Source: Lunularia cruciata (Eukaryota; Streptophyta; Marchantiopsida; Lunulariales; Lunulariaceae). Taken from it: a stretch of 64,000 nt of DNA. This document shows positions 48,431 through 61,284 of this stretch, piece after piece (positions within the stretch are counted from its first letter, which is position 1; every line of letters begins with the position of its first letter). The notes under the pieces are model-generated. The model ran no database searches and had not been told where the DNA came from. It worked only from the letters and a program-made list of their open reading frames with translations. The position numbers and the translations under genes were made by a program. The DNA is taken from contig OX419755.1 of assembly GCA_948567375.1 (NCBI GenBank), positions 20,465,001-20,529,000 of the forward strand, given 5' to 3'.

Positions 48431-48960
48431 AGTTTGAGAACTGCTAGATCCGGTACCCTCCATCAGAAGGAAGGACGGAGATGAGAGAAGCCACTGATTT
48501 TCTCTTTGTTACCAAAATATCCTGCAGGTCATCTCAGTTCATCTCTGTTTCATCTGACTTACCACATCGTTTTCTGCAGCACCCCGTCTGACTTGTCAGG
48601 GTTGAGACGACATGTATGGACGACATGTCTTACAAGAGAGATAACAAGATAATAAGAAATGCGGCTCCAAGTGACGTTGTAAATGAGGCAGCCATGTGTG
48701 GGAGTCAGAACTCGGGAAGTGGGGTGGGGATTAGGCACCTTCGTCGTTCTTCTCTCTTCACTCCTGACCCCCACGCTTTTGTCAGATGTAACTCACTCGT
48801 CTTTAAGCCTCCTTTTCAAGACTTCCCTAGTGGCTCTAATCCTGCCACGCACTCCAGACTCCAGTTTCTCGACTCTTGGTCCATTCCTTCCGTTATATGT
48901 ATGGACTGTTGTCCTTGTAGAGTCCAGTTCCCAAGTACAAGACTCAAATTTACAGGGCGG

Positions 48961-48984
48961 CAGTAGCAGCAGCAGCAGCAGCAG
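48961..48984 (+). repeat. CAG/AGC trinucleotide microsatellite
   Basis: About eight CAG-type units, one changed to TAG. Similar short runs recur near 46529-46541 and 62545-62570. Confidence 0.9.
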
Positions 48985-49263
48985 AGAAGGATTCATAACC
49001 TTCTCATGCATAGGTCTCTTACTGTGGCAGCGTAGCTTTACAGCCACATGTGAGAGATATACAGCTCTGATGTCTGAGAGTGGAGACCAATGAGAACGTT
49101 CGTGCATTAAGGAATTCATTAGTTTGATTTAACTGAAATATTACCTTGCCGTCTAATAATCTTGAGGCGGTCAACCTTGTAGCAGCTAGGAGGGACGAGT
49201 GCGGGTAAACAGCAGGTAGTTTCATAGGCGTGAGTGACGAATGTTTCCTGGAATTCCAATGGG

Positions 49264-49286
49264 CCACGGAATAGGGTATTCCGTGG
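49264..49286. repeat. Perfect 10-bp hairpin
   Basis: CCACGGAATA and TATTCCGTGG are exact inverted arms around a GGG loop. No T-run follows, so it is not an obvious terminator. Confidence 0.85.
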
Positions 49287-50130
49287 TCCGTAGGGAGGGA
49301 GGGGGACGCATCTGAGCAGCAGCAGTTCTTCATGAATTGTAAGATTGAATTGAGTGCTGGAGAGCTTGTGGCTCTCCTTTCTCTACTGCAGCTTACTGAT
49401 GTCACTCAAAGACTATTACAGTACTGTGCTGTCTTGTCAATCTCACGTGATCTGGAAGTACTGTCTATTGGCTGCTTTCAACTTTTCTTCCATGGTGTCC
49501 TTGAAGCAGGGCGTGGGTACTATCGCTGAAGCTTGTGGCTCCTAAGCCCTCGCGCGGATACCTACACAGTTCACTGCCTTGCACTTCCTGCTGCTGCCTT
49601 TAATATGGATTCTTTATTCTTCTTCTCCCTCACTGGTGGCCCTTTTCATCATCTTCTCTTATCGGATAACCACTACTGTATCACATCCTTTTAACTTGGT
49701 GAACGTTCCTTCCCCACACTCAAAGTAGCTTTACTTTTCTTGAGTGAAGAATCACAGATTGAGTAGATTAGCCTACATTATCTCGTCTCCTCTATGCAAT
49801 CTTCGGGGATCATAAGACCATAAGTGCGCAAATAGGAGATGCTACCCACATTGAAGATCCTTTCTTCTTGTCGTGTGTATCACATCAAAGGTGACACTAA
49901 ACTGGAAACATGTCTTTTCAGATATATAAGTATTTCTACCGTATGGTTCCACCACTCAGTTGTGGGAGCGTCAGGTGACCGTTCATCGCATGTACGAGGT
50001 AGGAGTGCTTGTCTCTTGCTTCCCCAGTGGTACCAGCAGAAGGTTCTCTTGGGAGTGTGAACAGAGAGAACATTCAGTCCAGTCTGGTTAGTGCAACGAG
50101 TTTGAATGGAACCAAAGAGAACACATGATT

Positions 50131-50450
50131 CTTATGGATCCCGATAACATATTTACTACCCCCAATTCTATGAGTACATATAATTTATTTGGAAGTATGA
50201 TGACTGTAATGTAAACTATCTTCATTTTTCTTTTACATTTCAGTACATTGATAATCGGAATTTTAGTTTTTGTAATTAGACTTCAAAAATACTTTTTTAA
50301 ATGTTTATGATCTAAAGTATAGTATAGTTAATATTGAACTATCTTTACGTTCTATCAATGCATGTTTAACTTAAACGTGCATTGATCTAAACTCTAACTC
50401 TGGATGTCAGCAACTTTTAGAACATTTGTATTTACCGAGGTTTTGTGTAT
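50131..50450. other. Small AT-rich island
   Basis: This stretch is much richer in A and T than its surroundings and contains an imperfect 15-bp inverted repeat (50354-50368 with 50372-50386, one mismatch). It may be a decayed small transposon or matrix-type DNA. No terminal repeats or target duplications were found. Confidence 0.4.
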
Positions 50451-53400
50451 TAAAGTTCCCAACCTTCACAAGCGCAATCTTAGGACGGGACCGGAGAGGA
50501 TTTCAATTAGCCCAGAATGGAACTCCGTAGTGAATTCGTAGAACTTTCTATGGTGGTCCAGTGAACCTTCACGTGGTGTTGTGGGAGGTGACTCAAAAAG
50601 TCTTGGGGGTATTTGTCTGCTCCCGTAAAATTTCTCCATTTCCTTGTTAATCACTCACATTCAACTTTCTAAAAACCTCCCGTAAAATTTAGGCTCATCA
50701 TTCTGACAGCAGATTGTCTCCACCGGGTATATCCCATTAGATTTTTCCACCCGATTACCTTTTATGGCTGGCTGCTCACTGCAGTTCCGTAACCATTCCG
50801 TAAATTCTCGAGTTGGAACCCCCTATTGCGCTTATCGGAAGGGGACTGGAAATGAAGAGCTAGCTAGACCCTGAGATAAGAGAGGTGGTGGGGGGAGTCA
50901 GAAGAGAAGGAAACGGTTGGAGTACTGTACTGTAGAAGAATATTAGTAGACCCGCGTACAGGGACGATGATGATATCAACAACTCCAGTCCGATCACGAC
51001 AACATCTTTACGAACTAAAAGTACAACTAAGAAAACTTGTTTCCTTGTGATGTCCACCCACCTTTCTACTCTACTAGAACAGGCACTAACTACTGCGATT
51101 TGAATCCCGGGGCACCCATGCATACAGTATGTCACGATTGAATTACACTACAACTACCGCTCCTTGTGGAGACTGTAAAAGCAAATACGCTGAGAAGATC
51201 ATATGTTCTCAGAAAGAAACGTTGTGGCGGTATGGAGTGACGATCAACGTGTCAGAATATCCACTGGGATAAGATAGAAAGGAGGTAAACTAGCTCTATG
51301 CACGCCTAGACGAGACGAACTGGAACGAAACTTGAACAAGTTTAATCAGGAAGGTGAAGAAAGATCCTCGATTAACGACTGTACTGTGGCTAGCTTCAGC
51401 TAGTATCCACTTCCACTCAAACTTGCTAAAGATCTGTTAAGCAAGCGAGCAATTAATGAGCAAGAGTTGTCGCCTATCGGAAGATATCTCTCCGCTTCAT
51501 GTGGATTAGTATTTCTCCCTCTCGCCATGTGAGTCTTTCGTGTTAATGCTTTATGTGGAGTAGTCAAAGAGTCTTCCACCACTTCTACCGAGGCGATGCG
51601 ATTAACTCAAAATGAACATCTGTTTCCCTCCTGCTGTGCCACAGGTTACAACATTCGACTTAAAAGTTTCCTTCTTTTCGTCTCTGCGTCTGAACAAGCG
51701 CGGCATGTTCTCATGTCGGCCCCGTTTGACGTGACTGCCTATTCCGGGGATCTTACGGTTAGACACACACATTCTATGGGCGATTCCTGTGAAAGGCAGG
51801 CCAGGCCGCCCATCTCAGATAACGTAACCGGCAATAGATCTACGGACTTGTCCGTGGCTCATTTCGGTGCACATCGACCACGAGTGACGTACTACTTCTT
51901 AACTTCTTCTTGTTATAACAGATCATGAAGCCGCTGGCATAGTGAAGTCAGCTTATAAACTCTGCTGCTGCTGAGACTTTGCAAGTCAGAGCTGCTACAG
52001 TAAAACCCAGAGACTGGGATTCTCCACTCTTTTCTTTCTCAACTTCGAAATGAGAGAAAGAGAAATGCACACTACATGTACATGTAATAGCTACCCACTT
52101 CACCTAAAGATTCATCATAGTTTGCTGAATGGGTCCAGCTCGTGCTGCTCGATGAGTCCACCTGCAGGTGAGCAAGCACTGCAAGCAAGCAAACAACAGA
52201 AATAGTCTAATTGTGGTAGGAGGCACACTAAGGCTTATACTGGTGTGGCCCTCGCTAGCTAGCTAGATCCAAGATGTTTCCATCCGAATTTGACTTTCGA
52301 TATGCATGCTTCGTCATGATCAAGATAGGAGGAGCTGCGTGCCACCCAGGAAGCCATGCAATTAAATACCATGGCGATGGATCTGATATTTCGTGTTGCT
52401 TTGTCTGAAGCCAATGATTCTTTTAGGACCTGTAGATGAGTTCGTTAATGCTTGGAAATCAAACTACTATGCCCCAGATAAGATAATTTGTTCCGCGAAC
52501 ATGTCGGATGTCAGACCACCAAGCTTGATTTTATTTCCACCTTGTCCATCTAGGTCTGTGTAAAATTCTCCCTACTACGCTGTTACCGTAACTTGACCTT
52601 GTGACCTTATCCGGGAAAGAGGTGGAAGTCAAATGGCACTCTGTCAGTAGTCAACAGTAAAGACACATTCCCCTTTGAAGAGTTTACGTTGAGAATTAAT
52701 GCCAAATATTAGCAAGATAACACAGTGGTCAGTCTTAGGGTAGGCACACGAACTGGATTCCAGAGCTCCTCCAGATCGAAATGGAACCGTGTAGCTTTAG
52801 CTTGTCACCCCTCAATGAAAACATGATAAGTTCGAATAGATTGACATTCCTGGGTAGATCACTGCTGTTAGGAATTCTTTATGAATGTTTCCTGGTCCTG
52901 CAAATGCAAACACAAACACAAGATCAAGGTCTTCCCTCACGCCTCGATCTCGAATAAGCCACCGCAAAAGCAAAGGGGACAGTACATGTCTCCGATCAAA
53001 CTGCACTACTTCTCTTCTTCTTCATCAAGAATACTCCTGTAGTTTAGTTTAGTACTCCTTGTCTCTTACGTTGTATTAGTTTTACCACTGGACTATAACT
53101 ACGTGAGTACTGTGCTTTGCCGTGAGTCTTTCTGATTTTGTTCCCAGATTGCATGATCAGTCATCATCCAGATTCTCCCCTTGACTTTCACCTCAGCATC
53201 AGAGTGTTACTCATCATCAGTAGAACCCGATGGAAAGTTTGCACCGGTAGAGTTGCTAATATCGTAACATTCTCACTCGGTCCAAATCAGGCACTTGCAA
53301 TCGTGCTGCCATACATTTGTTTCTCTATTCAACTAACTGGTAGCAACTTAAACGATCTCCATTTAACTAACTCGTAGCAACTTCAACGATCCAGTTCGCG

Positions 53401-56400
53401 TTTGTTTCTAGTTTGCTCGGAAGCCAATACACGATCACCCTGGTTGCTCAAGTTAATCAAACGACTCTGATGATTAGGAGAATGACAGCAGCAGTGAAAG
53501 ATGAGATGAATAGAACTGATGTACAGAATTAGATGAGCAGAACAGACGTATATTAGCCTCCAGCTCGTACTGGCTAGTGATGGAGGTATAATAGTTCACC
53601 TTGGTTTAAGCTTGACCTAACGCCTCTATGCATTTATAAATCTCCGCATGATAATGTGAAGGGTTTCAAATAATCTAAATGTCTTGTCATATTAAGTAAA
53701 TTTGCTGGTGTATACGGAACCCATAACGTTGTGATTTCCATACTCTAGAGGCTCCGCAGATTTTACACAAGGGTAAACAACTTTACAGCATTGGAGATTT
53801 GCTTCCACGGATTATTAAATCTGTGCTGTCAGTGCACCTTTTCTTCTGTAACTAGTAGTAGGTCATCCCTTGCATTCCATCGTTTCTTACGCCACCGAGA
53901 TAACACTTTACGGTCTATCCCAGCTTCTGCAACCTAGCGCAAACTTAGGAAATGTCCTCCTTTCCTTCCCTTTTGTCTCTCTGTATTAAGCAGATGATGA
54001 CCACGACCTATCGATGGCAGCCTAAGTATCCCAATCATCATGCAGGAGTTTCAATGACACCTAGTGACTTGATCTGCAGTGATTACCTTCATTCTTGTTC
54101 CTATCCACTATATATCTGAACTGGAAGGGAAGATCCTTATTACTCAGTGATGCAGAACTCATTAAGCTCAGTCGATTTAGATCTAGGGTTGCTACAGCTC
54201 ATCGTCACTTATAGACATGTATGTAGAATCATACAACTCATGGGATGATTATTCTTCGTTCCATGTCCTCATTATCAGCTTGGCTCCTTATATTTCGGCA
54301 CAACTTCTGGTTAAGGAGCTAAGCTAGCGAGTCAGTCACCATATGCACGCTATCCACAGAATGTCATATATGTTTCCATGCACGATGGAAGGAGTGCCAG
54401 CTAGCTAGCTTGTGCTGTGCAGCGGTAACTAGATAACAATTTGCACGCATACTCAACTGAATTGCAGTAACCTGCATCTCAGGGAGCGGAGGTGAGTGAC
54501 AGTAGCGGATGCCCCCTTGCTCGTCCCTTAGGACTTGTTGGGATCTCTTCCTTCCCCCGAGTCTCATTCACTCACCCAAGAGTGAGTGATGTGTATCTAT
54601 CTCTGTCACTAGGATGGTCGATCTGTCCCCCAGCCAACCACCTCATGGTACCACAGAATAGAGAACGAACAGCAACGTTCAGGTGCTCGAGGTCGCTAAA
54701 GTCTCCTCGCTCGATTTGCAATGCAGTTGTTACATCCCATCGCAGCTGTTTAGTACTCCCCCGCTTCGCTTCGCTTCCCTTCCCTCAGCCAACTAATCGA
54801 TGCCTGATCGAAGATGCTTTGTATCCTCGTCAGCGCAATTGATGGATGGATCCACAACAGGCTTTAACAGCAGCTGCATCTGCGCGTGGTTACGACTGGA
54901 AGCATAGACCAGACGTTACCATATGAATATCGCTCTAGCCTCTCACGTCCCGGTTTATGATGGATGGACGGACATCAATGCCACTGTCACCATAGAAAGC
55001 GACTGTAACTATAATGCTGATATTTGGTCCTCTTACTAGAGCCTCTCAGTTCCTGTGCAAGAGAAACCCATGAATAAATACCAAAACAGTGAGTAACCCT
55101 AGAATCGATGTCGTGCTGGTCAGCCTCCTTTGCATACTTCCACCGTAAGTTGATGACTTCGACGTGTAGTCCAGTATTCTTCATCTCATCAGAAATGTGT
55201 AGATATATTGCTTGTCTTTAAATGGGACTGGATCGAGCTCCCATCCATCCCTCCCTCTTCCTTCACTTCACCACAGTGAGTTGAGTTTGGAAAGTTGTGG
55301 TAAGGTGTTCAAGAGCTCACTCTACGAAGTTAAAACTTCTTCCTTTCATCATATTTGATGACCGACAAACACGAAGTTCAAGAGTTGAATGTCAACCTAG
55401 CGACATGCTCTCTCTTAAGAACGAACGTGAATTGCCTCCAAGCCCCAAAGGCTGTTGCCATCATACATGTGCAATCGCTTCATCTTTCTGTGCACACCCT
55501 GGAGAACCTTCTTCAGTCCCTATTTTCAGCTTCCAATTTGGACAATTGGGTAGGTGTATGGTTTACTTTATGCAGTCTACTTATCTATCTTCCATGACAT
55601 TTATTCAGTATCTAGAACATTTTATTTTAATCTGTCGTCTTGATTGCCAATTCCCTTTCTTTGTATGAATCTGCTACCTACATCCTGATGGTGGACACAT
55701 TAATCTTAGGGAAATAAGATTAATTATCCAGAGCGTTACAAAGGTCATCCAAATGACATACACTTGAAGCATGCGGGGATTTCTGTTCTGTACGCAATAG
55801 AAGATAAGGTTTATCAGTCGAATGGTTAAAGACAAGAACAGCGAGCACTCGAAAGAGTTACTAAGTACTGAACGAGATGTTGGGAAGGGTGAATTAATCA
55901 TACCAGGCAAATGTCGTAACCATACTTCGTGAAAACGTTGGAGACCAACGTAAGGTATTGGAAACCTGCTTGAACTGATCAGCACCTGAGGTCATATCCA
56001 CTTTGGCTCGCTTTCATGATCACCACAAATATGAACAGACACTGACATCTTCGGAAACCCGGATCCCCAGTACCCTTGTTTCTGAGAAACTGTGTCCAAG
56101 GATATTGACATTTGAATCAGTTTTGAATCCGAGTTTTAATCGTCATAACTGTTTTTCCTTCGCTTGTCCCTGTCAAATGTATGCGCGAGTTACTTTCAGT
56201 GTCTCCCCGCTGTTTATGAATTCACCCACTAGTAAATTCTGCAATCCGATACGTACGAACAAGGCGGCCTCAAATTTTGATTTCAATCCTCGTAAATTTG
56301 TTATCTCATTGTTCTATTGCTTTAGCCCAGCATGGTGTTGCTCCCTTTCGTACAGGTTTGGACTGTACTTTTACAGTGGTCGTTTCCTTGCATTCCAAAA

Positions 56401-59400
56401 GTAGTATGACTGAAATCAAGTACTACTACTTGAGCAGAAGAAGCCATCCAGGTGGGTAAATCAAACCGAAAGGAAGTGCATGAGGAGCTGACAGATGTAC
56501 AGGAAATGAGCTGAGATGGAGAGGAATGTATGTCAGTCAGAAGTAATTGGTGTGCTCGACCAGCGCCTCTACAAATAACCAGCACCCAAGTGTCTTCCCA
56601 TAATAGACTTTATTTGACGATCTACGTGCACATGCGTCCGAAATTAGATAAGTACCGAATCCCGAGGTATTCTTTCTAGAAAGAAAAACCAATAATGAAG
56701 AACTCAAACTATATGGACCTAAATCCATAGGCTTTTGCCACCACGTCTCTACCATGCTTTATCATATATCCGAAATGAAAAAACCAAAAGTTGTTCAGGA
56801 CTCTAAGAGGAAACGACATTCGAACTGTAACTTTCATGTGCACTCTACAAGGGATGATCACTCCACGGCATACCTTGGCAAGATAAGATATGTATATATT
56901 CAATTCAATTGCACCAATGATAAGTGATAACCTGCTGTACGCTAATGTATTATCTGAGATTGACTACCAAACTGAATCTATCTCATCCAGTACTATTCTC
57001 TGGCATCTTTGCTACTCGCCACACGAACAGATATCTTGTCATATACAGCATGCGTTGCCTGTCTATTCTGAAGCTTCACATCTGTCCGGGCGAATATCCT
57101 CGCTGCAAACGACACCTGAAATGATAAGGGCGATAACATTGATGAACTTCAGTAACACTTCTATGTTGCAGCCAGAGATGCTCGGCCCAATGCTATCCTG
57201 AACTATCGCACTACAACGATACCATTAAGACCATGTACGTCACTCGTTAAACGTCCAGCAGCTACCCTTCTTGGAAGATATATCGGTGCCGGAACGATCA
57301 ACGTACATGCCGCTTATCCGCAGGCACAGTAGTGCCAGTACTCTTATGCATCACTCCAGTGCTAGCATGCTGTGCCAGTTTAAGAGGGGTTTAGAGCGTC
57401 CCTCCTTTATTAACAGGATGCCATCACATGTCACTCGTCACATGTAATGCATTGCAGTGCAGTGCCGTGCTTGCAGAAGAGATTCATGGTGGGCCGATCA
57501 ATCGTCGTAGAGAGTGTAAACACCCGTCTACTCATGAATTGGACGTAAGATATTTCGGCAACCTGGTCGCCTTCCCTGGATTACACCTCTAAACCAGAGC
57601 GAGGAAAAGGTAAAGAGACTTGGCTTCTTGATCGGCTTGAAGGTGGGTCTAATAATCGCCAGCCATCCATCCCACATGTGAAGACTATACCCCAGAAACT
57701 CTGCTCTGAGATATCAACTGAAAGACATGCGGTAGAACAACCTGTATAGTTCAATGAATCCCCGTGAAAAGCTGTCTTGAAAGGCAGGGTATCCTGAATC
57801 CTACTACGGTCCTGGCATCTGCAGTTGGCTACACCAGAATGCCAAGAGATCGCAAAAGGCCAGCTCCGCTGTACATCAGTCCTGATTTAGTGAGCAAGCC
57901 ACCCTGGCCATACGGCGGAGCAAGAAACACCTTCTCCACGAATGCGTTTGATGGATAGGCAAAGTCTGTACATCCAGTGACGACGTGGATCAAGTCAATC
58001 AACAAAGATGCAAAGAATACTCCCAACACTCTTCGAATGGATATACATCTCTCTACATGGATGGTCTAAAGTCGAACTCGGCACTTCGTCTGGACAGACG
58101 GACAGACTGATAAAGAGATAGATAGAATGACCAACTGGTTTGCTTAATTCCCAGCAGAGAGCAAGTAGATTTGGACATCCGCATCATTAGTATGTGTTTA
58201 GGATGAGGCATGCTCGTCTTGTGGCATGGTAGTGGACAGAAATGGGGAAGATGGCGAGAGAAAGCTTGTTCGCAAGTGTCCTCCTCCTGTATAATTCTCG
58301 CAAACTTCCGGGTTCCTGTACACTACCATACCAACATACCGAGCCGGTTCCTGCACCAATACGAGTATCAACATCCATCCATGCTGTTCCCACCGAAGCC
58401 CCCAACAAAGGAACGACCGAAACGACATTCATGTACAAGGCGGAAGACAAGAAAGACAGACAGACAGCCATCGTTATCCCTCCTGCTGCAACAGCTTGAA
58501 TACAATCAACCTCATTCAATCGACCTAGCCAGGCTGACAACCACCTCTGAGGCTTTTCCTTCCTTCCTTCTTTCCCTTGGGGCTAATACTGGCTCCCAGC
58601 CAGCAGCAATCACGTTCTTCTTCCTCTCCTGAGTATTGCTCACTCGACAAAGAAAAAACTCTCGAGTCCCTTCTTCAAACACGTCCATACAAGACAAGAG
58701 GCCCAGAAAGGAAGAGAAGGAGAACAAGCAGGAGGAGGAAGCCTAGCCCGGCCCAGGCATCCTCCTTTAGAGACATGAGGAAGACTGGACCTCCGATCCA
58801 TGGAACTGGAACGAGTCTGGTCTACTTGTAGTCGACCAGTTGCCAATGTGGAGGGGGAGGAAGAGGACACGAATTTCTTCGAGGCAGTTACCACACTAAG
58901 AACATGAGAAACTTCGACTTCCATATACAGTTGATGCAGGCAGGCCCTAATCAGTAATGCAGCAGCTTAACACCGAGGAAATAAGACGAGCCGGTGATTA
59001 ATTTAGCTGGCAGTACAGCGGACTGATTATCAAGAAAACGCAAAACAGCAGAGACAGAATTGAGTGAGGTGCAAGTCTATCTGACCCACACAAGCAGCAA
59101 GAAAGAAATATTTTTGTTTGATTAGATGTTGGTTGTTGTCTTCATCAGAAGAACTCTTCAATTCCGGCCTGTATCTGCCAAAACGGGGGCCATCTGAGGG
59201 TGCAGATATTAAGATGTTGAGGATCGAACTCGGGACTCGAGGAAACGAGGTGGGTCGGTCGACTGGGACACGCGTCTGGGAGGCGGGCACCGGCCGTCCA
59301 CTCGTGAATCTTGGTGGCGTTGAGCCTCCCGGTTATCTGTAGGGCCAGATGCGAAGATAAGTTGTGACGTCGTTTGCTCAAACCAGACGTTATACTCGCC

Positions 59401-61002
59401 ACGCTCCATGGGATGGTTGCCCGGGTGAAGGAGGCCAAGGGCAGGAGGTGGAGGGTAAGTTGACCGGATCAGCTCCGTTCGGGAATCTCATGTGGCAGAT
59501 CAGCACTTCCGGCACTCCGGCACCTGGAGAGTCTTGCGCGGTGGAATGTCGGCTAGGACGATTCTCGGAAGTAGTTCTTTACGAAAACCTTAACGAACAT
59601 CCGGCACTGCGGTACTGTGTCGGGTTCCATCTTCAATTTCGTTGACGAGCACTGCTTGTGTTTTCTTCTCTCCCGACGACCTCTCCACTCTGACTGCACT
59701 TCAATGATCATGGTTCTCTCGTGGAAAAACAAGAGATCGTTCGCCTGTTAACAATCAGGTCCTCCACTTCCGCAACTCTTACAATGTTGATTCGCGAATC
59801 AAACAAGGTCAATGATCGCACCAATCCATGACGGTACACTAATAATGGCTATTCTCTGTCCGTTCTGAGGTGAACACTTACTTCATCATCATTATCTCCT
59901 GTTTAAATTGATCGTTGTCTCCTGAGACTCTCGAGTACAAATTCTACAGTACTACAGTCGCCTGATAAGTTGATAAGTTGATTGAGTGTACGTTAAACTG
60001 CCTGTACAATACTCACTATTGAGTCCATCCCAACCAAGCCCGTATCAAAGTAATCCCCAGCACCCCAGTTGATCAAGGAGAGAGGCCCCTAAATTGGAGA
60101 GCTAAAGTAAAGATCGACACACCTTCCTTAGTGGTTGCTTTCTAACTCTCTTCGACAAATGGCGCTCAGCAGAGAGCATAATGTCCCTAGTTCTTGATAG
60201 AGAAAACTCAATGCATCACGTCGTCTACTTCAAATTACCTCGTCAGACTTATATGTATCTCTCTCTCTTTCTAGCTGATATCTAAGGTACTCTCAGTAGC
60301 TTAGCCCACGTGCTCCGTACCCACTGGAGACGGATACACAAACAGTAGAAGGCACTGAACTTTGAATCGTCCTCCCCCTTCAGGAAAGAACCTACGCTCT
60401 ACGTGTCCAGTCCTCAGTCGCGGTGTCTCCGAGAAACTCGTTTCAGCCTCAATATGGTGTGCTACTACAGCAGCACAGTATGCTGCTGCAAGTTCGTCCA
60501 CTGTACTAGCTTCTCTCTATTTCTCCAGCTGGAAAGCTATCGTAATGTGTTTATCTCCTTTGTTCCCACGTGGCCTTAAATTGAGCAATTTACCTTCCAA
60601 ATGATTGCAGATCTTTGTCACATTATCACCCTTCCCGCGCGCCCAGGGCTTGAACTTAGTTCCCTAGTGAACACGTTGCGGCGGAGGCGAGTTTGAGATT
60701 CTGAATTGACCTCGAGTTGAAGACTTGATATCTCTCTAACCCATGACGTGGCGACACGTTGGTGTAGGACAAATGCTATAGAGATATGTAACGCGACCTG
60801 GTGCGCCTGCTGTAGTTTCGAATCCAACTCAAACTAAATTCCATTTCCTTCATGTGTTTTGCAAGACAAAGCACATGAACGTCACATGTCATGTCGCGAA
60901 CAGGAAACGATGGAACGCGTTTAAAATGAAGAAGACTCATAGTATTGTAGGCTCGTATTCCTTTCCATCTTGAGTTTATCCTATGATATAATTGCAATGT
61001 AC
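50451..61002. other. GC-richer DNA without a supportable gene
   Basis: I examined both strands and found no frame with a recognisable domain or a consistent exon chain. Frames worth noting but not called are 57829-58029 and 58187-58540 (minus, hydrophobic), 59118-59342 and 59364-59645 (plus, GC-rich) and 60301-60501 (minus). Microsatellites include GCTAGCTAGCTAG near 52254-52266 and 54401-54410, and GACAGACA near 58454-58466. Confidence 0.5.
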
Positions 61003-61095
61003 CGCTTTTTCATTTGGTCGTCCCATCCTTCGTTGTTCCTACGCGGTCGCCTTCTTACTACTCTTTCATTTGGAAGTTGTAGACCTTGGAAGGCA
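61003..61095 (+). repeat. Dispersed repeat G, copy 2
   Basis: Partner of 48345-48430; the shared core is CCTTCGT, a short spacer and GCGGTCGCCTT, with TTTCATTTGG-type repeats on both sides. Confidence 0.5.
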
Positions 61096-61160
61096 AGAAA
61101 CTGAATTTCGTGAGGGCTCAATTTTAAAAAGTAATTCTCGCATGAGCAATTACTAGAAAT

Positions 61161-61284
61161 TTAGAAAAGGTTTCAGCTACTGGGCCGTTCCCAAGTTGTA
61201 CTGCAAGTACTGGTAATTATCCTTTTGTGGTGCCCCAAACTATTCTACTTTTAGAGAAGGTTTCAGCTTCTGTACCGTTCCCAC
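61161..61284 (+). repeat. Direct repeat of 34 bp, period 90
   Basis: TTAGAAAAGGTTTCAGCTAC...CCGTTCCCA at 61161-61194 recurs as TTAGAGAAGGTTTCAGCTTC...CCGTTCCCA at 61251-61284. This suggests an old 90-bp tandem duplication. Confidence 0.75.

Larger units (their letters stand above)
46526..50130. other. GC-richer intergenic DNA with short tandem motifs
   Basis: It contains the 3' region of the CFAP100-like gene (possible AATAAA at 47186-47191) and short repeats (46837-46945, 47457-47496, 48961-48984, 49264-49286). Frames of up to 136 codons near 48616-49119 overlap on both strands and have no recognised domain, so I do not call them genes. Confidence 0.5.

Noticed and set aside
48616-49119. 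Overlapping frames of 108-136 codons on both strands
   Set aside because: Content is mostly Ser, Leu and Pro with no motif, and a microsatellite contributes to the open length. No splice-consistent neighbours.
51080-51130. TTTGAATCCCGGGGCA, resembling a tRNA T-arm
   Set aside because: No matching acceptor stem, D-arm or anticodon arm at the required distances.
54568-54589. Short hairpin TCACTCAC/GTGAGTGA
   Set aside because: Only 8-bp arms in ordinary sequence; expected by chance in 64 kb.
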